DNA of 64,000 nt. It comes from JALORV01 sp963766365 (GTDB lineage Bacteria > Pseudomonadota > Gammaproteobacteria > Burkholderiales > Burkholderiaceae_F). The stretch covers positions 186,001 to 250,000 of the forward strand of contig CAVXZK010000005.1 in the NCBI GenBank assembly GCA_963766365.1. Reading direction: 5' to 3'. The notes under the pieces were generated by a model. It did not search any database. It had not been told where the DNA came from and worked only from the letters and a program-made list of their open reading frames with translations. Below are positions 19,980-29,623 of this stretch, piece by piece. How positions within the stretch are numbered: the stretch's first letter is position 1; each line of letters opens with the position of its first letter. The position numbers and the translations under genes are program-made.

Positions 19980-21180
19980 GAGATTCTTTATCACCACAGA
20001 ACCACCGCCCGCGACGGCAGTGCCGTTCACATCGAGGGTCTGATTGGCGCGCTGAAGCGAACTCGGCGTTGAGTTACAGGTCGTCGCGCCGTCGCTCACC
20101 GCGCCGGCGGTTGGAGCTCCCGCCAGCCGCTCCTGGATCGGCGCTGTTCGCAAGCGAGTTGCCGCGCGTTCGCACACGAACTCGGTGAACTGGCATTCAA
20201 TGCAACGGAGGTTGGCAAGCTTGCAGCGCGCTGTCGATGCCTTCAGGCCGGACGTCATCTACCAGCGCTCGAACCTCTTCCTGCTTTCGGGTGCGTGGGT
20301 GGCGGCGCGCGCCGGCCTGCCGCTGATCGAGGAGGTCAATGCGCCCTACTTCCTCGAGCGCAGTCGCCATGGCGGAATTGCGATCCCAGCGCTGGCGAAC
20401 TGGGCGGAGCGGCGCGCATGGTGCAGCGCAGATGCCGTGATCACCGTGACAGGCGTGCTGGCCGACATCGTTGCCGCGCAAGGCGTGCCGCGTGATCGAT
20501 TGCACGTGATGCCGAACGGCATCGATCGTTCATTGCTGCGACCCGAAGCCGTTGATGCCGGCGCCAAGCAGCGCCTCGGTCTCGGCGCCTACACGGTCCT
20601 CGGCTTTACGGGCTTCGTGCGCGACTGGAATGGCCTCGATGGTGTGCTCGAGCAACTGGCGCGCCCCGAAGGGCGCAACTGGTTCCTACTGGTGGTGGGC
20701 GATGGCCCGGCACGCTCCGCACTTGAGCAGCGCGCGCGGCAGCTCGGTGTCACCGAACGTCTGCGTTTTACCGGTGTGGTCAGGCGCGCCGATGTTCCGG
20801 GTTACGTGTCCGCCTTCGACGTGGCCCTGCAGCCTGCCGCCAATCCGTATGCTTCGCCGCTCAAGCTCTTCGAGTACATGGTGCTGGGGCGCGCGATCGT
20901 CGCGCCGGACCAGCCGAACATTCGCGAGATACTGACAGCCGACCAGGACGCCGTGCTGTTCGATCCGGCGGACCCGGTGGCGCTGGGTGAGGCGGTACAA
21001 CGCCTGGCCGGCGACGGCGCTCTTCGGACGCGCCTGGCGGCGACCGCTGCGGCGACCGTCCGTTCCCGCAACCTGACCTGGCGTCACAATGCGGAGCGCG
21101 TAGTCGCGCTGGCTTCGCGCCTGGCGGGCAAGCCAGGCACAAACGAGTCGCTGTCGCGGAGCGCGCAAGCGCGCCCCTAG
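19976..21180 (+). CDS. Glycosyltransferase family 4; 5' part frame-broken
   Basis: This is another GT-B EPS glycosyltransferase. The GTG at 19976 overlaps the previous stop. In a shifted frame the start reads ILYHHRTTARDGSAVHIEGL, the expected acceptor-domain beginning. After about 20185 the frame is intact: RPDVIYQRSNLFLLSGAWV, LIEEVNAPYFLERS, LHVMPNGIDRSLLRPE, VLGFTGFVRDWNGLDGV and NPYASPLKLFEYMVLGRAIV, the last carrying the donor-binding Glu. Indels are near 19985, 20068 and 20175. It ends the long run of core genes on this strand. Confidence 0.8.
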
Positions 21181-21198
21181 CCACTGGAGGACTGGAAG

Positions 21199-22200
21199 AT
21201 GGATCACGCTATTCCGCAAGGCCCACTGCTGCAGTGGACGCCGGAGCAGGGCGCAAAGTTCGGCATCGTGCCTCAATCGACCCGTCATCACGTGCATGAA
21301 CTGCCGTGGTGGGACGACGACGGCCTGGTGCGGCTGATCGATGCGCAGCCGCGTACCCAGTTGCGAGTGTTCCAATCCGGCACGGATCCGCTGCACCGGC
21401 ACCGCGACAACCAGCCCGTTGACACGGAAGGCGCAAGCGGCGCCGACATCCTGGAGGCGGTGAAGCGCGGCAAGCTGTGGGTCAACATGCAGCGCATCGA
21501 CAGCGCGCAGCCGCGTTTCGACGAACTGGGCAAGAAGCTATACGCCGAGTTGCAGGCCGGCGCGCCGCACTTCCATCCGCTGTGGATCAATCGCGCCTTC
21601 CTGTTCGTTTCATCCCCGGGCGCAATGGTGTATCTGCACGCGGATTACCAACCGAACATTCTCTGGCACTTGCGTGGCAATAAGCGCATCTGGATCTACC
21701 CCGCCTACGACGAACGCATCTGTTCCCGCGAGAGACTTGAAGAAATCTGCGCCGGGGGCGAGGACGACATCGACTTTCGCCATGAGTTCGACCAGTTCGG
21801 CACGCCGTTCGACATCGGCCCCGGAGAAACAGTCAGCTGGCCGGCACGCGCGCCGCACCGCGTCATCAACGGCAGCACCCTCAACGTGTCGCTGTCGACG
21901 TTTCATGAGACGGTCGAAGACTACAACCGCGTGCTCGAGCACCGGTCGGACTACACGTTGCGCACGCGGATTCCTGCGGCGCGCGGCCTCATGCGCCTGG
22001 TCGGAGCGCCCGGCAAGCGTCTCGCGTATCGCGCGATGGAGCGGGTCGGCTGGGTGCAAGGACGACCGGTGAAGGAATACTGGGCCAGGCTGCGCATCGA
22101 TCCGGACGCGCCGACGGGTGTGCGCGAGGTTCCCGGCGGTCCCGTGCTCACCGAACATTCGCGCTTAGTACAACGGGCGGGCGAACGTCGAGCGGCTTAG
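21199..22200 (+). CDS. JmjC/cupin-like Fe(II)/2-oxoglutarate oxygenase-type protein
   Basis: This intact 333-residue protein has a cupin-like JmjC domain. The likely metal ligands are His147 and Asp149 (VYLHADYQPN) and His220 (APHRVINGS); Lys163 in LRGNKRIWIYP sits where JmjC enzymes bind 2-oxoglutarate. If active, it would hydroxylate a protein side chain or small molecule. The ATG follows GGAGG by 8 bases. It is not a standard part of XrtA loci, yet it lies 18 bases after a glycosyltransferase and is probably in the same transcript. The target is unknown; a PEP-CTERM protein, glycan or carrier lipid are possible. A cupin that only binds sugar is an alternative. Confidence 0.7.
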   Translation: MDHAIPQGPLLQWTPEQGAKFGIVPQSTRHHVHELPWWDDDGLVRLIDAQPRTQLRVFQSGTDPLHRHRDNQPVDTEGASGADILEAVKRGKLWVNMQRIDSAQPRFDELGKKLYAELQAGAPHFHPLWINRAFLFVSSPGAMVYLHADYQPNILWHLRGNKRIWIYPAYDERICSRERLEEICAGGEDDIDFRHEFDQFGTPFDIGPGETVSWPARAPHRVINGSTLNVSLSTFHETVEDYNRVLEHRSDYTLRTRIPAARGLMRLVGAPGKRLAYRAMERVGWVQGRPVKEYWARLRIDPDAPTGVREVPGGPVLTEHSRLVQRAGERRAA

Positions 22201-22255
22201 CTCGGCTTGCAGTGTCGCGAGACTCTGCGGCTCCCGGACTGCAGTGCAGGCCGAG
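22201..22255. terminator. Inverted repeat between convergent genes
   Basis: CTCGGCTTGCA at 22201-22211 pairs with TGCAGGCCGAG at 22245-22255 (11 pairs, one G-T) directly after the JmjC-like gene's stop. It lies between convergent operons, so a transcription end is expected here. There is no T-run, so this is only a weak terminator candidate. Confidence 0.3.
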
Positions 22256-22282
22256 CGTAGTAGTCCCTTGAAGCGAGTCCTC

Positions 22283-23084
22283 CTACCGCTCCGACTTCCG
22301 CTTCAGTACCGACAGAATGCACCCTTCCGGGTAGGGAAGTCCGATAGTGCGCGTCGCTCTCTGTAAAGACAGCTCAAGCCGGTTCAAGAGCCGATACGAA
22401 TTCGTGATGCGGCAGTCGTCGAGTCGCGAGTAGTGGGCGAGAGACAGGCCCGCTGCAGCTTGCGTGACGCTCCAGGTCGGCGCGGGTGTTCAGTTTGTAT
22501 TGAGTAGGAAAGGTGTCGCGAGCCTCGGTGCTCCACAGCAAGCGCTTGAGCGGATTGTGCAGGCCAAATGGCACAAGCATCGCCGCGATCGACATCGGCG
22601 CCCACTTGTACGGCGTGTAGATGATGGCGTGGCCCGAAGGCTTCAGCAGGCCTGCAACGCACTGCAGCGCAGGCGCCGGCTTTACGATGTGTTCGGCGAC
22701 CATGCGCAGTGTGATCAGGTCGAATCGGTGCTCCGTCGGGCAATCTTCGACGAGACCCTGGAAGTAGCCGTTGACGAAACGGTTCTCCTTGACGTTGTCG
22801 TCCGGGTCGATGCCGTAGACATAGCCGCAGCGTGCGGCGTAGCGCTGCGCCAGGTCCGGGTTGTCGGGGAAGATGTTGCGGCCGCAGCCGACGTCGCACC
22901 AGTCCATGCCGGGCGCAAGCAGCTTGCCGACCAGCGCTTCGTAGTGGTCGTCCGGAGTGAAGTAGCCGAAATCCAGCCGCATCTGCGGGCCCCAGCCGAG
23001 CTTCTGCCGGCGGCCGTACTTCTGGCGGAAGACGGCAAGCAACTCTTCGCCGTTCGGTACGTACGCCATCTCGGACATCATCAT
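22283..23084 (-). CDS. Class I SAM-dependent methyltransferase; one frameshift
   Basis: This is a cytoplasmic methyltransferase, probably acting on a sugar of the glycan. The start ATG at 23084 overlaps the ligase stop by ATGA. Motifs are MDWCDVGCGRNIFPDNPDL (motif I), YGIDPDDNVKENRFVNGYF (acidic residue binding the SAM ribose) and FDLITLRMVAEHIVKPAPAL. An indel near 22467 moves the frame; in the new frame it continues GLSLAHYSRLDDCRITNSYR and ends LSVLKRKSER with a TAG at 22283-22285. About 266 residues in total. It is the last gene of a minus-strand operon that begins at 29407. Confidence 0.78.
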
Positions 23085-24409
23085 CGTGTCTGAACGAAGG
23101 AAGCATTGGCCTGCGGCGCGGAAAGGGCGGTCGCGTCCAGACTGGCCATGGCTGATTCCGGTGCGGCGACCTGCTGCTGCCGCAAGGCGAAGCGCGCCAC
23201 GGCGATCGCCACGAACAGGTAGTACGGCATGTCCCAGTACGCGAGGTTCTGGAAGGCACCGCCGACAAGGTAGGCGACCATGCTGACCTTGATCATCTGC
23301 GCCAGCCAGTAGGCCCATTCGTCCGTGGGCCTGTTCTCTGCTCATCCTCGCCACCTGGCTGCACATTCGCCATACCAGCCACCAGAAGAATAGAAACAGG
23401 CCCAGCGCGACAAATCCGTGTTCCCCAAGCACCTGGAAGTAGATGCTGTGCGCCGCGTGCGTCCCGCCGTAGCTCGGGTTGTACTTCTCGAAGATCCACT
23501 TCGAGTAGGTTTCGAAGCCGCCTCCGGTCAGCGGGCGGTCCTTCGCCAGGTTCCACAGCATCGTCCAGGTTTCCAGCCGCTGGTTCGCGGACTGCTCGGC
23601 GCGCGGGTCGGTGATGGTCTGGATGCGTTCCTCCCAGTGCTGTGGCATGAAGGCGAGGAAGACGATAAAGGCGATCGTCAGGACAGCGCCGGACAGCGAG
23701 CTTGTTCCTGCTCTTGTACCAAAGGAATAGTGCCATCGCGACGATTGCCACCACGGCGCCACGCGACTGCGCACCCAGCGCCGAAACCGCGGACAAAGCG
23801 ACCGAACTGGCGATGAAGACCTTCACCCATGGCCGCGATCGGTATTGACCGTAGAGATAGGCCCACAAGCGGAATCGACATCACGGTTGCCAGGGCGAAC
23901 GCGTTGTTGTCGGCGATGAAGCTGTCCTCCGGTCCCCAGACGCGATACTGGCCCAATGTAAAAAGCGTGAATACCCCGCCCTTGATGGCGTAAAAGCCGA
24001 TCGACAGGACGATGACCCACACCAGTGCGACCACGTGGTCCCTGCGATACAGCAAAGTGAGAGCCATCAGCGTGCCAATCTGGACCTTGATGGCGCGCTC
24101 GAGCATCGGCCACGCCTTGTCAGGGACCAGCGCGATAGTCGTGGTGAAGATCATGTACCCGACGAACAGCAGCAGCACGAAAGTTGCCGTGCCGCCTTTG
24201 AGTCGCTTCGGTTCGCGCGAGAACAGCGCCCCGAGAGCGGTCACGACAAAGATGGCCTGAGCGAATGGGATGGTCTGGGCGAAGCCCCACGCGAGTCGGT
24301 GAGGATTCATGATGCCCCACCAGACCCAGGCCAGCGCGCCCCACGTCGGCCGCCACATCAGTAGCGGCAGCAGCCCGACCATGAACACCACAAGCAGTAC
24401 GTCACGCAT
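23081..24409 (-). CDS. Putative O-glycosylation ligase / Wzy-like polymerase, XrtA-associated; frame broken
   Basis: This polytopic membrane protein of the O-antigen ligase/polymerase superfamily (TIGR03097 type) would transfer the glycan to a PEP-CTERM protein or polymerise repeat units. It starts MRDVLLVVFMVGLLPLLMWR, with about ten helices. The periplasmic signature region reads RPLTGGGFETYSKWIFEKYN and THAAHSIYFQVLGEHGFVAL. Indels near 23868, 23705 and 23315 move the frame but the protein continues each time, ending MSLAYWDMP-type helix sequence and ANASFVQTR. It starts 6 bases after the AsnB-like gene and its stop overlaps the methyltransferase start, so the genes are coupled. Confidence 0.8.
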
Positions 24410-24415
24410 GGCTTG

Positions 24416-26250
24416 CTAGAGTCTCCAGGCGGTCGCGCGGGCTGAGAGCCACTGCTCCAGCATCATCAGGATCCATACCATTTCGCCGTAGTAGCCAGCG
24501 TGCTCTTCAAGGCGGCGGGAGAAGAGATCATCGACCAGCTCGGGTCGAATAATGCCGCGGTCGGCCAGCGCAGCGACGGAGTCGCGCGCGAGCGAGCGGA
24601 AGGCTGCATCACCTACCAGCCAGGCGCCTACCGGCATGCCGAACCCGTGCTTCTTCTTCGCAATGATCTCCGGCGGCAGGAAGCCCGTCAGGGATTGCTT
24701 GAAGAAGTGCCGCAGTCGCAATCCACGCACCTTGTCGCGCGGGGCGATGCGGGTCGACAGGTCGACCAGCGCATCGCTTAGCAGGGGGAAGCCCACCTCC
24801 ACGCCTGAGAGCGCGGTTGCCAAGGTGACCTTGGGCAGGTCGTTGTCCGCCAGAGTGAAGCGCCAGTCATAGGCCAGCATGCGGTCGACGAAAGGTGCGC
24901 TGCGCTGCCGCTCGTAGATGCTGCGTTGTATCGCGGACGGCTCGGTCTCGATGACGTGGTCCAGGAAGCGGGGCGTCAGAACCGCAGTCGCGCCGAAGCG
25001 TTTGAGCAGGTTGTACGTTTCGAGCCGGGCAGGCATTGGAACGCTTGCCTGGTCGACGTAACTGGCGGCCTTGCGCGCCAGTGGCAGGCTGCGTGTCAGG
25101 CCATTTGCCAAGACTGGGGCGAGCAATGCGCGTAGGGCCTCGGGCAGCAGCCACCACGCTTCGAAGAGCTTCTGCTTTGCATAGCGCGAGTTGCCACCGA
25201 AAAGTTCGTCGCCGCCATCGCCGGCGAGCAGCCGCGTGACGCCGTGCTCGCGTGCCAGGCGCGCGCAGATGAAGGCCGGGACCACCGAAGAGTTGCCAAA
25301 GGGCTGGTCGCAATGGCTGGCCACCGTCGGGATCGCGGCAACCAGTTCTGCCGGCGTGACGTAGTGCTCGTGATGCTCGGTGCCGAAGTGGCGCGCGGCA
25401 ATCCGCGCGTACTCCATTTCGTCGTAACCGCGCTGGTCGAATCCCATCGAGAAGGTTGCTGCCCGGCCCGTGACCTGCTTGAGCATGCCGGCGACGGTGG
25501 AACTGTCCGTCCCACCGGAAAGGAAACAGCCGACGGCTGCCTCGTCCGCTTCCTCGGCGACGGCGTCGCGGACCGTCGCGCGGAAATCCGACTGCAACTC
25601 GGCCAGCGTGCCGAGACGCCGGGTCCGGAAGTGCGGCTGCCAGGTGTGTCGAATCTCGACACCGCGGCCGTCCAGTCTGAGCCTGGATGCGGGCTCGAGG
25701 CGCGAAATACCCAGGAAGACCGTGCGCGGCGCCGGGATGACGTGAAAGTACACGTAATTGAAAAGCGCCTGCGTATCGAGCGCTGCGGGCTCCGTGCCGG
25801 GAACCCCGTCGGCGCGATCCGCGAAAGCGATGCGATGTCCGTCGATTCGCCAGCACAGCGGAAAAACACCAAAGCGGTCGGTCTGCAGCGAAACGGCACC
25901 GAGCCGACGATCCACCATCAACAGCGCGTAGCGGCCGCCCAGCAATTCCGGGCGAAAGGCCGCCTGGTCCATGGCTGCGGCGAGTTCCGCGGCCGACGTT
26001 CGCCGGCTGAGTACCGTGGGCTTGCCGACGACGATGACGATTGCATTCGCCGTCACCGCGCAGTCGCCGGCGACGGTGTCGACCTGGACCTGCATCCAGG
26101 GTGCAGCGACGGTCAGCGTGTTGCCGGCTCGCTCGAGCGTCGGAGCCGACGCCGCGCGTCAGCCCGGCAAGGTCGATCCAGCCTCGTAGCCGCGATTGGG
26201 CTGCGGCGGGCAGGAAGGACGCGGCTGGGACTCTGCAGGACGGCGTTCAT
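24416..26250 (-). CDS. Asparagine-synthase-like protein lacking the glutaminase cysteine
   Basis: This is an AsnB-superfamily protein. The synthetase half is complete: GCFLSGGTDSSTVAGMLKQV (PP-loop), TFSMGFDQRGYDEMEYARI, LLAGDGGDELFGGNSRYAKQ and KKKHGFGMPVGAWL. The N-terminal half keeps the Ntn-like fold (GGRYALLMVDRRLGAV, TDRFGVFPLCWRIDG), but the protein begins MNAVLQSPSRVLP rather than Met-Cys-Gly, so there is no nucleophile to hydrolyse glutamine. The start ATG at 26250 is inferred; two indels near 26160 and 26215 separate it from the long intact frame that runs from about 26170 to 24416. It could amidate with free ammonia or an amine donor. It lies in the operon with the ligase and beta-helix proteins. 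Confidence 0.8.
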
Positions 26251-26261
26251 AAGAGACGCTC

Positions 26262-27505
26262 TCAGCGCGCGACGCGCTGGAAAGCTCCGGGGGTGAGGGG
26301 AGTGAGCGGCGTCAGGCCGTCCAGCGGGCAACTCGAGGCCGGGTGCACGTACTCGCGCGCCGGCAGTTGCAGGGTGCCGTTCTGCCCGCGGAATCCCGCA
26401 CGCCCGACCAGCGAAGACGACGCCCGCAGCCGGAAGTCGAACTTGTCGGCGTTTGCGAAGTCCTTGCGGGGGCCTTCAACGTTGCCGCGGGAATCGAGCG
26501 GAGCATCGATCGCCATCGTTCGCGGTGCCGACAAGCAGGTTGTTCACCAATGTCGCACGTTGCGCCCCCTTGGCCACCCGAACGAACGTGCCGCCGGCGC
26601 GCCGATCATTGACGATCGTGTTGAATGCCAGGTACAGCGTGTTGTCCGGCCAGCGGTAGCCCTCGGCCCCATACGGAGACGACGGTGGAATTCTCGGATG
26701 CCGGGCCCTGCTGGATCAGGTTTCCGATCACCGTGGTGCGACCGCCGTTCGGAAACTCCAGTTCGTAGCTTGAAGTGCCGTCTTCACACGTCAGGCGGCA
26801 GTAACGCACGTTGTTGACGCTGGCCCGGCTTTTCAGGAGGTGACCGACCCGCGACCGGGAAAACTGGCAGCCGGCGACGTCGAGCCGGCCAATCGTGCCG
26901 ACATAGAGGTTGTGGGCGGAGCCGTCGGACTGGCCATTAGCTTCGAAGGAAGAGTGCTCAATGGCAATCTCGATCGTGTCGAGGTTGCCGGCAAGAATGC
27001 CGTTTTCGTTGTCGATGAACGTGGAGTTTGAAATAGTCAGCGGCCCGTTTTCCACACGGATTCCCGCGCCATTGCGGTCCCGGACACGCGCGCCGCGGAA
27101 CTCCAGATTTTCGATGCGGACTCGCTTGCCTCGCAGCACCATGATGCCCTTGCCTTCGGCATCCTTGCCATCTGCAATCAGGCGAGGGCGTTCCCCTAGA
27201 CCGCGGATCGTCAGGTCGCTCTGCGGCCAGACGGATACGTCACCGCGGTAATCGCCGGGTTCGACTTCAATGGTGTCGCCGTCTCGCGCTGCCCGAGCGG
27301 TCGCCGCGAGTGACATCAAGGGCTGGCTCGCAGAGACACGCAGCACGCGTCCGCTGGAACGCGGGAGAAGCGAGGCATCCGCCCCCTCAGGTTCGCAGGA
27401 AGCCAGGATGCTCCTCGACCATAACGAGGCGAACATTCCCGCGCCCGCCGCGAAGACGGCGCGGCGGGATGGCGACCGCACCGCTTGCCGTCCTACTGCT
27501 TCCAC
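26262..27505 (-). CDS. Secreted right-handed parallel beta-helix protein; two frameshifts
   Basis: This exported protein begins with an Arg-Arg signal (SPSRRAVFAAGAGMFASLWS) that resembles a Tat leader and may end in a lipobox (ILASC). From about residue 60, repeated beta-helix rungs are seen: ARDGDTIEVEPGDYRGDVSV, LTIRGLGERPRLIADG, VRIENLEFRGARVRDRNGAG, PLTISNSTFIDNENGILAGN. The fold is shared by polysaccharide lyases, epimerases and tailspike-like proteins. Indels near 26670 and 26530 shift the frame; the tail reads LDSRGNVEGPRKDFANADKF and ends QRVAR. The GTG at 27505 overlaps the TPR gene by 13 bases. Catalysis on EPS (epimerase or lyase) is plausible but no active site could be assigned. 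Confidence 0.72.
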
Positions 27506-28161
27506 TGGCCCGCCTTCGCCAGCTTGTCGCGCAGGCCCGGGAGATTGAAGCCCTGGTCATACGCAATCTTGGCGTTGGCCATTGACTTGTCGTATTGCTT
27601 CAACTCAAAGTAGAGAAGGCCGACGTTGTAATGCAGGGTCGGGTTGCCCTGAGCGAGGTCCTCCGCAGCCCGCGTGTGCTCCAGTGCGGCAGCCGTCTGT
27701 TTCGAACGCAGTAATTCGAAGGCCCACAGTACCCGGACCTGCGCATCGTCCGGACGATAGGCAATCGCCCGATCGAACCAGCACAGCAGCGTATAGCGCA
27801 TGTCCTTGGGCATGATGCCGCCGTTGCGTCGAGTAAGTTCCGAGGCGGAGCGCAGTGCCCGGGGATGATTCGGGAACACGTTCAGCGTGTAGGCGATGTC
27901 GCCTGCGACCGTTCCTTTCTCGCCCCGCACAAGCCGCTCGACGTGGTCGGGAAAATGCCGCACCTCGACGAAGTCGATCACATCGGGTGGGGTGGCCCTG
28001 TAGTCAAGCGGACCGAGCGCGCTTGCGCCATAGTTGAAGTCGCCGCAGCCGGGGCTCGGCTGGCCGGCCGGCGGATGCCTCGACACACTCGACTGGGCCC
28101 ACGTCAGAGTCGCCGTGGCGGTAAAGCAGACGATTCCCAATGCCGCGCCAAACACCTTCAT
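27493..28161 (-). CDS. Secreted TPR-repeat protein
   Basis: This intact 222-residue exported protein has a signal peptide MKVFGAALGIVCFTATATLT ending near WAQS (about residue 24). The mature part contains tetratricopeptide-like helices, for example DIAYTLNVFPNHPRALRSAS, VRVLWAFELLRSKQTAAALE and NPTLHYNVGLLYFELKQYDK. I chose the ATG at 28161 because GAGG lies just upstream; another ATG at 28173 would add four residues. Proteins of this kind sit next to the ligase and beta-helix genes in XrtA loci and may act as a periplasmic scaffold. Its exact partner is unknown. Confidence 0.75.
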   Translation of the reverse strand: MKVFGAALGIVCFTATATLTWAQSSVSRHPPAGQPSPGCGDFNYGASALGPLDYRATPPDVIDFVEVRHFPDHVERLVRGEKGTVAGDIAYTLNVFPNHPRALRSASELTRRNGGIMPKDMRYTLLCWFDRAIAYRPDDAQVRVLWAFELLRSKQTAAALEHTRAAEDLAQGNPTLHYNVGLLYFELKQYDKSMANAKIAYDQGFNLPGLRDKLAKAGQWKQ

Positions 28162-28192
28162 CTCGTTCCTCATTGTCTGCCTGGCAGTCAGT

Positions 28193-29407
28193 CTAGGTGC
28201 CCACCGTCGCGGGCCTTGAAGCCGTCGCGCCGCGCTTCTCGGCCGCATCCACCAGGAACCGCTCGAATTCTGCAGCCCGGCTGTTCCAAGAGTATTCACG
28301 TTCCGACCGTCTCGCGGCCATTCTGGCCGAGTTCGGAAGACAGGCGGTCATCATTCAGCAACTGCACGATAGCGCCCGCGAACGCCTCAGGCGACGAGCG
28401 AACCAGCAGGTTGACACCATCGCTGGCGGCAAGTCCGCCCAGGCTTTCCGGCGTGGCGACCACCGGCCGCGCCATGGCCCACGCCTGCAGGATCTTGTTC
28501 TTGATCCCGGATCCGAGCCGCATGGGGCACGCGAAAACCGCGGCGCGAGCCAGATACGGACGTACGTCGTCGACGGTTCCGGTCACCTCGACTCGCGCCG
28601 ACGCGAGAGCGACGACTTCGCTGGCAGGATCGCGCCCGACGAGGCAGATCCTGGCCGCCGGCACGGACCGCTGCACGCGCGGCAGCACATCCTGTACCAG
28701 TCGTATGGCCGTGTCGATGTTCGGAGGGAAGTTCATGTTGCCCTCGAACACGATCAAGTCGGGCTCCGGCGCGGTTTGGCTGGGCGCGAAGTAGTCAATG
28801 TCCACCCCGTTCGGGACGACAGCCACGGTCCGGGAGGGAAAGAACCGCGTGTACGCGCGGGCATCAACGTCCGACACGTAGAGATTGATAGCTGCGCGTC
28901 CAAGCATCTGTCTCTCGTAGAGCCAGAACTGCCATGCCCGGTACAAGTGATGCGCGCGATCGCGCCAGCGTTCCGATCTGCATCGCTCTTGCCTCGCGCA
29001 GAAGGGGCTCGTCGATGGAATCGCACGACCAACGGGACGTCCAGCGGCAGACCGGGCAGGTTGGCAACCGTGTTGGCGGCAACGTCGAGCAAAAGATCGT
29101 AAGTGTGACCGCGAAGGGCCGCCTCTATAGCGCCGCGCATGGCGCCGCTCGTCGGCTTGAAGTCCCGAACTGTTGCGGATTTGACAAGCCTTCGCAGAAG
29201 AGGCGGGCGTCGGGGCTCCGGCGCCGGGACCAGCGTGACGTCATCGAACAGGCCCCGCACGTCAGCACTGAGTTGCTCTTCACTACGGGCGAAGCAGATC
29301 AGGTCAAAGGTGTGCCGTCCGAGCAGCGGCTTGAGCAATCCATAGACCCGCAGACCGTCTCCCGTGTTTTGTGACAACACCTTGTCGGAGAGCACTAGGA
29401 TTCGCAT
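28193..29407 (-). CDS. Glycosyltransferase family 4 (stp1-like); frame broken
   Basis: This GT-B glycosyltransferase is first in the minus-strand operon and is related to the protein at 10975. The start ATG at 29407 gives MRILVLSDKVLSQNTGDGLR. Later parts are IDEPLLREARAMQIGTLARS, RAWQFWLYERQMLGRAAI, VVPNGVDIDYFAPSQ, VFEGNMNFPPNIDTAIRLVQ and GSGIKNKILQAWAMARPVV (Gln replaces the usual Glu after Leu). Indels near 29015, 28950 and 28303 break the frame; the last part reads SWNSRAAEFERFLVDAAEKR and stops with TAG at 28193-28195. Joined length is about 404 residues. Confidence 0.8.
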
Positions 29408-29623
29408 GGAACAGTGGGGAGAAGCGGTGATCAACTGAAGAAGCGAAGAAGCGGACCGCCAGGCAACGGCGGGCATTCCCGAGGCGTAAGAATACCTTCT
29501 GCCGGCAGCGCAGCGCCCGTACGCGCGACCTGCGACAATGTGGAATGACAGACGGCATTTCGTCGACGACGGCGCGGGCGGCCCGTTTTCGACTGCAGGC
29601 ACCGTCTCTGCTTCCAATAAAGC
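29408..29623. other. Divergent intergenic region (216 bases)
   Basis: It separates the minus-strand operon starting at 29407 from the plus-strand genes starting at 29624, so it must hold promoters for both directions. I found no convincing -35/-10 pair or sigma-54 element by eye. No gene is seen in it. Confidence 0.5.
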
